Source: Pseudomonas sp. Irchel 3E13
Lineage (GTDB): Bacteria > Pseudomonadota > Gammaproteobacteria > Pseudomonadales > Pseudomonadaceae
Reading direction: 5' to 3'
Assembly: GCF_900187455.1 (NCBI RefSeq)
Contig: NZ_FYDX01000001.1
Span: forward strand, 1-64,000
DNA: 64,000 nt
The notes beneath the pieces were generated by a model. That model saw nothing but the letters and a program-made list of their open reading frames with translations. It was not told the DNA's origin and did no database searches. This document shows, in pieces, positions 55,447 through 63,640 of the stretch. The position numbers were made by a program, and so were the translations under genes. Every line of letters begins with the position of its first letter. Within the stretch, counting starts at the first letter, position 1.

Positions 55447-56180
55447 TCGCCAAGAAAATCCACTACTGCTGGTTTGGCGGCAAACCGATGCCCGTGCTGG
55501 TACGCCGTTGCCTCGCGTCCTGGGCCTACCACCTGCCGGACTACGAACTGGTGCGCTGGGACGAAAGCAACTTCGACGTCTACAGCCATACCTTCACCGC
55601 GGCGGCCTATACCGCCAAACGCTATGCCTTCGTCGCCGACTACGTGCGCATGCAGGTGCTGCACCGTGAAGGCGGCATCTACCTGGACACCGACGTCGAG
55701 GTGCTGGGTGCGTTCGACGACCTGCTCGACAACGATTTCTTCATCGGCCTGGAATGGGACGACCGCTTCGGCACCTCGGTGATAGGCGCCGCGCCCGGCC
55801 ACTGGCTACCCAACGCGATGCTTGGCTACTACGACCGGCAGCGCTTCGACGAAACCCGGCTTTCCAGCCTGGTCAACGTCAACGAGGTCAGTCGCCTGCT
55901 GCTTGCCAAGGGTTTTGCCGGCGTCGAGCACGAGCAAGTGATCGGCTGGGATCGGGTATTCCCGGTCGGGGTCTTTGCCGACCCACGCCATCAGGCGCCA
56001 GTTGGCATCCAGCCCGTCGCCCGGCACCTGTACGCCGGAAGCTGGCGCAATCGAGAGCGCAAAAGCGCGCTCAGCCGCACATGGCGCGCACTGCGCAAAG
56101 CGCCGGGCAACCTTGGCCATGGCCTGCAACTGTGTCGCTACACGGTAGCCGCCCGGCTTGCCCAAGCCTTTGGAGAGTGA
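55443..56180 (+). CDS. GT32-like (OCH1-type) glycosyltransferase
   Basis: This 245-residue cytoplasmic glycosyltransferase of the DXD-sugar-binding type opens KKIHYCWFGGKPMP, continues AKRYAFVADYVRMQVLHREGG, and has the metal-binding IYLDTDVEVL. The start codon is GTG at 55443, which overlaps the stop of the previous gene, so translation is coupled. Relatives add hexoses to surface polysaccharides and O-antigens. Donor and acceptor are unknown. Confidence 0.9.
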   Translation: MIAKKIHYCWFGGKPMPVLVRRCLASWAYHLPDYELVRWDESNFDVYSHTFTAAAYTAKRYAFVADYVRMQVLHREGGIYLDTDVEVLGAFDDLLDNDFFIGLEWDDRFGTSVIGAAPGHWLPNAMLGYYDRQRFDETRLSSLVNVNEVSRLLLAKGFAGVEHEQVIGWDRVFPVGVFADPRHQAPVGIQPVARHLYAGSWRNRERKSALSRTWRALRKAPGNLGHGLQLCRYTVAARLAQAFGE

Positions 56181-56184
56181 ACCC

Positions 56185-57150
56185 GTGAAAGCCGTTTTTG
56201 CCACAGGCAGCGCCAATGTGGGCGACGAATTGAACGAATGGATCTGGCCCGCCCTGCTCGGTGACGTCCAGCAGAAAGGCGCTGCGGTACTGGGCGTCGG
56301 CACCTTACTGAACGAGCACTTCTGCCGTCGTGTGGCGGATGCGCGAAAGATTCTGGTCATGGGTTCCGGCGCCGGATACGGCCCGGTCCCCGCCCTCGAC
56401 GAACGCTGGAGTTTCCATGCGGTGCGCGGCCAGCGTACCGCGCGGGCGCTGGGGCTCGACCCGGACCGGGCGGTGGCGGATTCCGCCTACCTGCTCGCCA
56501 GCCTGGACTGGGCGTCCCTGCGCCAGTTGCACGGCGAGGTAGTGGTCGTGCCCCACCATCGTTCGCTGCGTTATGTGGATTGGCAGCAGGTTTGCGAACG
56601 CGCCGGGGCCCGTTTCGTATCGCCGCTGCTACCGGCGGCGCAGTTCATGACAGCAGTGGCCGGCGCGCGGTTGGTGCTGACCGAAGCCATGCACGGGGCG
56701 ATCCTCGCGGACATTGTTCGAGTGCCCTGGCAAGGCTTCGCCTTTGGCGGCCAGTTCAACACCGAAAAGTGGCTGGACTGGGCGGAGATGTTCGACCTGG
56801 ATCCCCAGGTACGCGCCCTGCCCGGCTTCTACGATCCGGACCGCTTCAGCGAGGATCGCCCGCTGCGCTACCACGTCGGCAAAGTGCTCAAGGTGCACCT
56901 GAGCCGGATCGGCCTCGGCCGCGAGAAGTGGAAACGCATAACGCTGCCGTCATTCCGGGCGCACGCCGCAGGCAGACGGCTCGCCCAGCAATTGCGCGCG
57001 TTGGCGCAGACGCCAGGGATGCTCAGCACGGATGCTGTGCTGGCCCAGCGGGTGGATCAGCTTTATGAGCGGGTTGACCAATTGCGTGCCGAATTGAATG
57101 CGCAGCCCGTGGGTCGATTGACGGGTGACCCGCTGCTCTTTTTGCGCTGA
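56185..57150 (+). CDS. Polysaccharide pyruvyl transferase family protein
   Basis: This 321-residue protein has the pyruvyl-transferase (PF04230 type) pattern: FATGSANVGDELNEWIWP, GVGTLLNEHF, VRGQRTARALGL and LTEAMHGAILADIVRVPW. The C-terminal 60 residues add a coiled-coil tail (RVDQLYERVDQLRAEL). The start is GTG at 56185 because GGAGAG lies just upstream. An ATG at 56158 lies within the preceding gene and has no such site. It is third in the glycan operon and may add ketal pyruvate or act as an amino-sugar-modifying relative. Confidence 0.85.
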   Translation: MKAVFATGSANVGDELNEWIWPALLGDVQQKGAAVLGVGTLLNEHFCRRVADARKILVMGSGAGYGPVPALDERWSFHAVRGQRTARALGLDPDRAVADSAYLLASLDWASLRQLHGEVVVVPHHRSLRYVDWQQVCERAGARFVSPLLPAAQFMTAVAGARLVLTEAMHGAILADIVRVPWQGFAFGGQFNTEKWLDWAEMFDLDPQVRALPGFYDPDRFSEDRPLRYHVGKVLKVHLSRIGLGREKWKRITLPSFRAHAAGRRLAQQLRALAQTPGMLSTDAVLAQRVDQLYERVDQLRAELNAQPVGRLTGDPLLFLR

Positions 57151-57540
57151 AACAAGGGTGGAGTACATTTGTGCTCCAGTCAGATCCCACTGGGATGAAT
57201 AAGTCCGCAACAAAGACACCCCACAGCAATTAACCCCCGCCCCTGTCATCAAACCGTTATTAAAATTCTTTCATCGGTTTGACACTTTCGTTAATTGAAA
57301 CGGCCCGAAGTTACCGCAACAATAACTCGCCGCCCCTTCCCGGGTGAAAACGCCACAGGCCACACGGCCAGCGCCGCTCCGTCAATCAAGACCCTGCCGA
57401 CCTCGACTCAAAGTTCTCGAGGCGAACGGTTTCGCGCGGCCGAAAGTTTCAACCAACCTCAATCCAGGTTAATCCAGAAGTTCCCGGCGCAATGTGTTCG
57501 CCATGAAACATGGGTAACCCGCTTATCAACTGGTGAACAT
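57151..57540. promoter_or_regulatory. 390-bp leader/promoter region
   Basis: No gene is seen here. An 8-bp stem (GGAGTACA/TGTGCTCC with one G-U pair) at about 57160-57177 may end the glycan operon. A TTGACA at 57279-57284 resembles a -35 element, but a matching -10 was not found. The long open frame that begins at 57295 crosses this region but has atypical composition and is rejected as coding. Confidence 0.4.
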
Positions 57541-58671
57541 ATGACTTCGAATACGACCCTGGAACGCATTCTGCTGACCGGCGCCACCGGTTTCCTCGGT
57601 GGTTCGGTAAGCGCCCAACTGATCGCCGAGGGCCAAGGCGCCAACCTGTCGTTTCTGGTGCGCGCCGAAAGCCGCGAACAAGGCCTGCAACGTCTGCGCG
57701 ACAACCTGCGCCAACACGGCGTCAGCGAAGCCGCCAGCCTGGCGCTGGAGCCCGCGCAAATCATCTGCGGCGACTTCCTCGACACCACCTGGCTGCCCCG
57801 CGAAACGCCACGCCTGATGCAGATCGACCGTGTGATCAACTGCGCCGCAGTAGCGTCGTTTTCGAAGAACCCGACCATCTGGCCGGTGAACGTCGAAGGC
57901 ACCTTCGCCTTCGCCGAGGTCATGAGCCGTTCCAAGCGCCTCAAGCGCTTCCTTCACGTCGGCACCGCGATGTGCTGCGGCCCGCAACAGGCCTCGCCGA
58001 TCAGCGAGTCCTGGGTGTTTCCCGAAGCGCGCGAGCAACTGGTGGACTACACCGCGTCCAAGGCGGAAATCGAACGGCGCATGAGCGCGGAATTGCCCGG
58101 GCTGCCGCTGGTGGTCGCGCGGCCGTCGATTGTCGTGGGGCACCGGACCCTCGGCTGTCAGGCGTCCGGCAGTATTTTCTGGGTGTTCCGCATGGGCTTT
58201 GCCCTGGAGAGTTTCACCTGCGGATTGGAGGAGCAGATCGACGTGATCCCCGTCGACTACTGCGCCGAAGCGCTGATCGGCCTGACGCTCAAGCCAACCC
58301 TGGAACACGACCTCTACCACATCTCCGCCGGGCATCAGGCGGCCTGCACGTTCGCCGAGATCGACGCCGCCTTTGCCCAGGCCAACGGCGCGGCGCCGGT
58401 GGGCGAGCGCTACCGCAAGATCGGCGTGGACGACCTCAAGCAACTGGCCGGCGACTTCGAGTCGCGCATCGGCCCGGCCAACCCGCGTCTGGTCCTGCGG
58501 GCGTTGCGCCTGTACAGCGGCTTTGCCGACCTGAACTACCTGTTCGACAACAGCCGGCTGATCAATGAAGGGATTGCCATGCCGCCGCGCTTCACCGACT
58601 ACCTGGACGTGTGCGTGCAGTCGTCCAGCGGCGTAAGCATCGCCACGCAGATGCAAGCCGACTTCAAGTAA
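57541..58671 (+). CDS. Thioester-reductase/male-sterility-type SDR protein
   Basis: This 376-residue extended short-chain dehydrogenase of the NAD_binding_4 type has the Rossmann glycines ILLTGATGFLGGSV, VNVEGTFAFAEVM and the catalytic YTASKAEIE. Relatives include the reductase domains of Lys2 and carboxylic acid reductases, and fatty acyl-CoA reductases. Here it stands alone, without carrier or adenylation domains. The start at 57541 is preceded by GGTGAAC. It may reduce an acyl thioester or be a sugar-nucleotide-type SDR, and the former is more likely. Confidence 0.82.
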   Translation: MTSNTTLERILLTGATGFLGGSVSAQLIAEGQGANLSFLVRAESREQGLQRLRDNLRQHGVSEAASLALEPAQIICGDFLDTTWLPRETPRLMQIDRVINCAAVASFSKNPTIWPVNVEGTFAFAEVMSRSKRLKRFLHVGTAMCCGPQQASPISESWVFPEAREQLVDYTASKAEIERRMSAELPGLPLVVARPSIVVGHRTLGCQASGSIFWVFRMGFALESFTCGLEEQIDVIPVDYCAEALIGLTLKPTLEHDLYHISAGHQAACTFAEIDAAFAQANGAAPVGERYRKIGVDDLKQLAGDFESRIGPANPRLVLRALRLYSGFADLNYLFDNSRLINEGIAMPPRFTDYLDVCVQSSSGVSIATQMQADFK

Positions 58672-58721
58672 CGCCCAGCTTCAGCGCGCGGCCTTGCGCT
58701 GCGCGCCGAAGATCAACCGCC

Positions 58722-60098
58722 TCAGGCGATCTCGTCGAACGCCACCACCCGATTGCGCCCGCCCTGCTTGGCCTGGTACATCGCCTGGTCGGCCTGGCGC
58801 AGCAGATGCTGGTAGTCCGGGTGACCGTTGTACGTCGCCACGCCGATACTCACCGTCACCCGATGCTTCCTGCCGTCGGTGAGTTGCAGTTTTTCCTCTT
58901 CGATCTTGCGGCGCAGTTTCTCCGCGACTTTCAGCGCGTTGTTGTCGTTGATGTCCACCAGGATCATCAGGAACTCTTCGCCGCCCATGCGGAACACGTA
59001 ATCGCCCGCGCGGCTGTGGCTGCTGAGGATTTCCGCGGTCTGCTGGAGAATCATGTCGCCGGCGTCGTGGCCGAAGTTGTCGTTGATCGACTTGAAATGA
59101 TCGATATCGATGGACAGTACCGAGAAGCGCTGCCCGGTCTTCTGCGCAATGGTGATTTCATTGCCGATCACCACTGGCAGGAATTTGCGGTTGAGCATGC
59201 GCGTCAGCACGTCACGGCCGCTTTCCAGTTCATTCGCGGTGTTGAACAGGCTGTCGAGGTTGAACATCAGGCTCTTGGTCTGATCGCGAATGTCCCGCAG
59301 CAGGCCCATCCGCGACGTTTCCGAGGCAGCCAGGAACATCGGCAGAAGCACCTCGTCCATGTTGCGGATGATCTGCAGGATCTGGTTGCTCTCATCGGTG
59401 TTCTGGAAGGCGTAGGCGCCTTTGTGACGGAACCACAGGCCGAAATCCGAGGCCGCCAGCCGGGGCAGGTTGACGCCGTTGGAGCCCATCACCAGGTCGA
59501 ACATCAGGCTGTTTTCCCAATCGAGCAAGGCGCCGCGCTGGCGTTCGCGCTCGGTGGTGATGTTCTGCAGCACCGAGAACAGCCGGTAGCCTTCTTCGTT
59601 GCGCGAGTTGCGGTCATGGGAGCGGGAATAGGCGTGGCTCATGATTTCCATGGCCAAGTCCATGCTTTCGCTGGCCAGGTGCAGCGCTTGCGCCCGGTCT
59701 TCCACAGGCCAGTCCTGCTGGATGATCAGTTGGAACAACTGCTTTTTCAGGTTGCGCGCACCGCTCAGCACCAGGTGCAGCGGGACGTCGATGCGCGCGT
59801 GAACTTCGCCGACCTGCTTTTGCAGGGCCACCAGGGGCAGGAAGTCACCCTCGGCGGACGCCGAATAGACCTTGACCAGCCAGGCCTGCATCGAACTGCC
59901 GAGGCGGTTCTTGACCTCCTCGTGGGACAGGATCAGCGAGGCGTTGGGGTCCGCCAGCATGTGTTCATAGAAGCGCGCGGCAAGGGTGACCTTGTTGCTT
60001 TCGACCAGGCTCTTCAACGATTGAATGAGTGCGCCGGGAAAATGCGCAACCATGTTGTGCCATTCCCTGGCTTGTATTTCTGGAGCGACGCTGGGCAT
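58722..60098 (-). CDS. Globin-coupled diguanylate cyclase (DosC/DgcO type)
   Basis: This 458-residue oxygen-sensing cyclase makes c-di-GMP. The N-terminal globin domain at about residues 1-160 has the likely heme-proximal His100 in VGEVHARIDVP and the distal-pocket Tyr44 in ARFYEHML. It is followed by a linker of about 120 residues and a C-terminal GGDEF domain with DIDHFKSINDNFGHDAGD, the active site MGGEEF, and an I-site RAGD, so product inhibition is expected. E. coli DosC (460 residues) has the same layout. It is divergent from nothing close and is probably transcribed alone. Confidence 0.93.
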   Translation of the reverse strand: MPSVAPEIQAREWHNMVAHFPGALIQSLKSLVESNKVTLAARFYEHMLADPNASLILSHEEVKNRLGSSMQAWLVKVYSASAEGDFLPLVALQKQVGEVHARIDVPLHLVLSGARNLKKQLFQLIIQQDWPVEDRAQALHLASESMDLAMEIMSHAYSRSHDRNSRNEEGYRLFSVLQNITTERERQRGALLDWENSLMFDLVMGSNGVNLPRLAASDFGLWFRHKGAYAFQNTDESNQILQIIRNMDEVLLPMFLAASETSRMGLLRDIRDQTKSLMFNLDSLFNTANELESGRDVLTRMLNRKFLPVVIGNEITIAQKTGQRFSVLSIDIDHFKSINDNFGHDAGDMILQQTAEILSSHSRAGDYVFRMGGEEFLMILVDINDNNALKVAEKLRRKIEEEKLQLTDGRKHRVTVSIGVATYNGHPDYQHLLRQADQAMYQAKQGGRNRVVAFDEIA

Positions 60099-60230
60099 GT
60101 GGGGCCTATTTTCAGTTCAGCAAAAAGCGTGCTGGCGAACCGTACCGCGTCCGCCAGCGGGGCATTCTATTGCACGAAGACCCTGAAAGTCTTTGAACTG
60201 AAGCGGCTAAAAGGCTTTTGGCCATCCCCG

Positions 60231-61448
60231 TCAGTGACGGGCCGCCCCACCGGCCCGCAGCATGAACTTCAGCAGCGCCAGCCCCGGCAGGATCGCCGAC
60301 AAGACCACGAACGCTGTCCAGCCGAGGGTTTCGTAGAGCGGGCTGGCAATCAGCGAGCCCAGTGCGCCGCCGACGAAAATGCTGGTCATGTACACCGCAT
60401 TCAGCCGCGCCCGGCTGTGCGGATCCAAGGCATAGACTTCGCGCTGGCCGAGCACCATGTTCAGTTGCACCGCGAAATCCAGCAGCACCGCGGTGACCAC
60501 CATCCACCACCACCCTGCCCCCGGCAACGCCCCGGCGAGCAAGGCCAATGGCGCCAGCAACAAGGCGATCAGGGTACCGCGCTGGACATGCCCGGCGTCC
60601 GCCAGACGGCCAGCGATGGGCGCGGCAATGGCGCCGACCGCGCCGACCAGGGCAAACAGCGCGATGCCGTTCTGGCTGAAACCGTGCTGCCGGATAAGCT
60701 CGATCGGCGCAATGGTCCAGAAACTGCTGAAACTGGCGAACAGCAAACCCTGATACAGCGAGCGCTCACGCAGCACGCCATAACGACGGGCCAGGGTGAA
60801 CACCGAACCGATCAGCGCCGGGTAACTGACCCGATGCGCCGGCACCCGGCGCGGCAACAGCCAGCCCATCACCAGCGCCATCACCACCATCAGTCCGGCC
60901 GCGCTGAAGAACACCCCACGCCAGCCGAACGCTTGCGCAAGCGTGCTGGCCAAGGGACGGGACAGCAGGATGCCCAGCAGCAGGCCGCTCATGATGTTGC
61001 CGACGACCCGGCCACGGGATTCCTCCGGCGCCATGTGCGCGGCCAGCGGCACAAGGATCTGCACCGCTACCGAGGTCAGGCCGATCAGCAGCGAACAGAG
61101 CAAGAACAGCGAAGGCGTCTGGCTCAACGCCGCCGCGGCCAGGCACACCGCCGCGGCGAGGGTGAAGGTCACCAGCAGCCGGCGATTCTCCAGCAAGTCC
61201 GCCAATGGCACGAGGAACAGCAGGCCCAGGGCGTAACCGAACTGAGTCAGCGACACGATCAGGCTGGCGTGGGTGGTGGACAGGCCAATGGACGGCGCGA
61301 TCATTTCCACGATCGGCTGCGCGTAGTAGAGGTTGGCGACCACCGCGCCACAACAGAAGGCGAGAAACACCACCAGGGCCGTGGGCAGCGCCGGCGTGGC
61401 ACTGGCGGACTGGCTGATGGAAGTGGTAGCTGAATTGCCGGAGGACAT
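60231..61448 (-). CDS. MFS transporter, DHA-type efflux
   Basis: This 405-residue major-facilitator protein has about 12 membrane segments: VVFLAFCCGAVVANLYYAQPIVEMI, LLFLVPLADLLENRRLLV and AAHMAPEESRGRVVGNIMSGLLLGI. These match YybF/YgaY-type DHA1 carriers. The start at 61448 is preceded by GAGGTG. An upstream frame extension is not needed. It is divergent from a LysR gene, the usual arrangement for regulated efflux. Confidence 0.88.
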   Translation of the reverse strand: MSSGNSATTSISQSASATPALPTALVVFLAFCCGAVVANLYYAQPIVEMIAPSIGLSTTHASLIVSLTQFGYALGLLFLVPLADLLENRRLLVTFTLAAAVCLAAAALSQTPSLFLLCSLLIGLTSVAVQILVPLAAHMAPEESRGRVVGNIMSGLLLGILLSRPLASTLAQAFGWRGVFFSAAGLMVVMALVMGWLLPRRVPAHRVSYPALIGSVFTLARRYGVLRERSLYQGLLFASFSSFWTIAPIELIRQHGFSQNGIALFALVGAVGAIAAPIAGRLADAGHVQRGTLIALLLAPLALLAGALPGAGWWWMVVTAVLLDFAVQLNMVLGQREVYALDPHSRARLNAVYMTSIFVGGALGSLIASPLYETLGWTAFVVLSAILPGLALLKFMLRAGGAARH

Positions 61449-61654
61449 TGATGACACCTCATCAGGGTGAATCGGGAGTAAGGACGCCAGCGTAGAGCGC
61501 GGCGGCAACCGAGAGAATCCGTCTGTCGGGCAACGCAGCGTTGCGTATTACGCAACGATTAGCGTGAGGCCAAGGTTAACTTCGCTTGACGATCCATGCT
61601 CAGGCTACAGAAGATGCGGAACATTTCGTTGCGCAGAGCGCAATAGGGACAATC

Positions 61655-62575
61655 ATGGACAGTTTCGCGGCGCTCAACGCTTTCGTCGCCACCGTGGATG
61701 CCAGCGGCTTCGCCTCAGCCGGGCGGCAGTTGGGCATGGTCACCTCGTCGGTCACGCGCCAGGTGGATGCCCTGGAAGAAAAGCTCGGTACGCGGCTGCT
61801 CAATCGCTCGACCCGCGGGGTGACGCTCACCACCGCCGGAGAAGCCTACTACGAACATGCCGTGCGGTTGCTGGCGGATCTAGAGAGCGCCAACCTGGAA
61901 GCCAGCGAAGCGCAGGGTCCGCCCCGGGGTCAACTGCGCGTCAGCCTGCCGGTGGCCTTCGGGCAGTTGCATATTTCCCCGGCGCTGCCGGCCTTTCTCG
62001 CGCGCTACCCCGGCATCACCCTGGAACTGCTGCTGTCCGATGACGTGGCGGATTTGGTCGAGCAGCGGCTTGACCTTGCGATCCGCCTGGGCAGCGTGAA
62101 CTCGCCGGATGTCGTCGCCCGGCGCCTGGCGCCGCATCACCGACTGCTGTGCGCCAGCCCCGAGTACCTGCGGCGCCATGGCGTGCCACGCACCCCGTCC
62201 GACCTTGCCCAGCACGCCTGCCTGACCTTCGCCTACACCCGCAGCAACCACCTCTGGCATTTCACTGGTCGCAGTGAAGAAAGCGTGCGGGTCAGCGGTC
62301 CGTTGCGGGCCAACAACTCATTGGTGCTGCGTGAGGCCGCGCTGAATGGCATGGGCTTGCTGCTGATCGCCGACTGGCTGGTGGGCAAGGACATCGACGC
62401 CGGCCGGTTGCAGATCGTGTTGCCGGAGTGGAAGGCCCACGTGAACAGCGAAGACAGCGGCGTGTATGCGGTGTACCTGCCGAATCGACGCAACTCGAAG
62501 AAAGTGCGGGCGTTCGTCGAATTCTTCGCCGAGCATTTTGGTGAGCCGCCGTATTGGGGGCATTCCGCTGGGTGA
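61655..62575 (+). CDS. LysR-family regulator of the divergent MFS gene
   Basis: This 306-residue regulator has an N-terminal winged helix (MDSFAALNAFVATVDASGFASAG, VTSSVTRQVDALEEKLGTRLLNRSTRGVTLT) and a substrate domain (QLRVSLPVAFGQLHISPALPAFLARYPG, DLAIRLGSVNSPDVVARRLAPH). It is a CrgA-like LysR. The start at 61655 fits the family, and the frame from 61586 is an extension. It faces the MFS gene across about 206 bp and likely represses or activates it. Confidence 0.92.
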   Translation: MDSFAALNAFVATVDASGFASAGRQLGMVTSSVTRQVDALEEKLGTRLLNRSTRGVTLTTAGEAYYEHAVRLLADLESANLEASEAQGPPRGQLRVSLPVAFGQLHISPALPAFLARYPGITLELLLSDDVADLVEQRLDLAIRLGSVNSPDVVARRLAPHHRLLCASPEYLRRHGVPRTPSDLAQHACLTFAYTRSNHLWHFTGRSEESVRVSGPLRANNSLVLREAALNGMGLLLIADWLVGKDIDAGRLQIVLPEWKAHVNSEDSGVYAVYLPNRRNSKKVRAFVEFFAEHFGEPPYWGHSAG

Positions 62576-62611
62576 TGTGTTGCTTGCCAGCGATGCGCCT
62601 GTCGTTGCCCG

Positions 62612-63529
62612 TCAAGCCATCAAAATACCAATCAACACCTGCGTCGGCCCGCTCAACTCGACACCCCGCCGCGTCACCACTTCATACGGCTCGCTGCGCG
62701 ACAGCAACTGCAGCGGCAACTTCACCAGCATGCCGTGCTCCACCGCCACCTTGGCCACATCCCACGGCATCACCGCGAGCAATCCCGTGTCCTGGCGCAA
62801 CAGCGACAAGGTGGTGAAGGTGGATGAGGTTTCGATCGGGTACTGCGGAAAGTTCAACCCGGCCTCGCGGAACTCGCGTTCCAGGGTCAGGCGCAGGGGC
62901 ATGTTCACCGGGAACACCACCCAGCGCGAATCCGCCAGTTGCGTAAGGCTCAGGGTTTCGCTGCCGGCCAACGGGTGCGTCGGGTTCGCCACCAGCACCA
63001 GTTGTTCCTGATGCTTGACCCGGCTGTCGTAGGCGTCCGGCCGCCGGCTGACGCTGGTCCGGCAGATCACCACGTCCAGCCGGCCCTGGTCGAGCAGGCT
63101 GAGCAGGCGGTCGCTGGTGTCCTCGACCACCGTCACCGACAGGTCCGGCTGGCTTTCGCGCAAGTGCGCCAGGCCCTCCACCAGCATCGGCACGGCGCCC
63201 ATGATGGTGCCGACCGACAAGCGCCCGCCATGGCCTTGGAGAATCCCCAGCATTTCTTCGCGCAAATGCGCCAGGTCGGTATTGATCAGGCGCGCGTAAC
63301 GCACCACGCAACGCCCCAGGTCATTGGCTTCCAGGCCCTTGCTGGTGCGCTCGAACAGCACCGCGCCGAGGGTCGATTCGATTTCGTTGAGGGCTTTGGT
63401 CGCACCGGGCTGGGTGATGGACATGGCCTCGGCGGCTTTGTGGATCGAGCCCAGTTCGTCGAGGCTGATAAGCAGGCGCAACTGACGCAGGCGCAGGCGT
63501 GAAGCCATGGAACTCAAGGAAGGCAGCAT
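62612..63529 (-). CDS. LysR-family regulator (GbpR-like) divergent from araD1/gguC-type gene
   Basis: This 305-residue LysR regulator has an LRLRQLRLLISLDELGSIHKAAEAM helix-turn-helix region, ITQPGATKALNEIESTLGAVLFERTSKGLEAN, and a C-terminal effector domain (GRLSVGTIMGAVPMLVEGLAHL). The pattern resembles GbpR-type sugar-operon regulators. It is divergent from an AraD1/GguC-like gene, so it probably controls sugar-acid catabolism. An alternative start at 63508 (Met8) would also fit, and neither ATG has a strong ribosome binding site. Confidence 0.88.
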   Translation of the reverse strand: MLPSLSSMASRLRLRQLRLLISLDELGSIHKAAEAMSITQPGATKALNEIESTLGAVLFERTSKGLEANDLGRCVVRYARLINTDLAHLREEMLGILQGHGGRLSVGTIMGAVPMLVEGLAHLRESQPDLSVTVVEDTSDRLLSLLDQGRLDVVICRTSVSRRPDAYDSRVKHQEQLVLVANPTHPLAGSETLSLTQLADSRWVVFPVNMPLRLTLEREFREAGLNFPQYPIETSSTFTTLSLLRQDTGLLAVMPWDVAKVAVEHGMLVKLPLQLLSRSEPYEVVTRRGVELSGPTQVLIGILMA

Positions 63530-63640
63530 AGGGGATCACTAAAAGTTATCACGGGGTAAACAGCTCTCATTAGGCAGCATCGCCCGGGAAAATTAAAGTG
63601 GCCCTCAGACGATCCTCCACAAGAACAAACAGGAGCCCTC

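Noticed and set aside
57295..57540. Extended N terminus of the SDR frame
   Set aside because: It would add 82 residues of low-complexity, non-conserved sequence before a normal Rossmann start; a better ATG is at 57541.
58611..61433. A 940-residue open frame on the plus strand
   Set aside because: It is antisense to the globin-coupled cyclase and the MFS gene, and its composition (Gln/His/Arg-rich) is that of a shadow frame.
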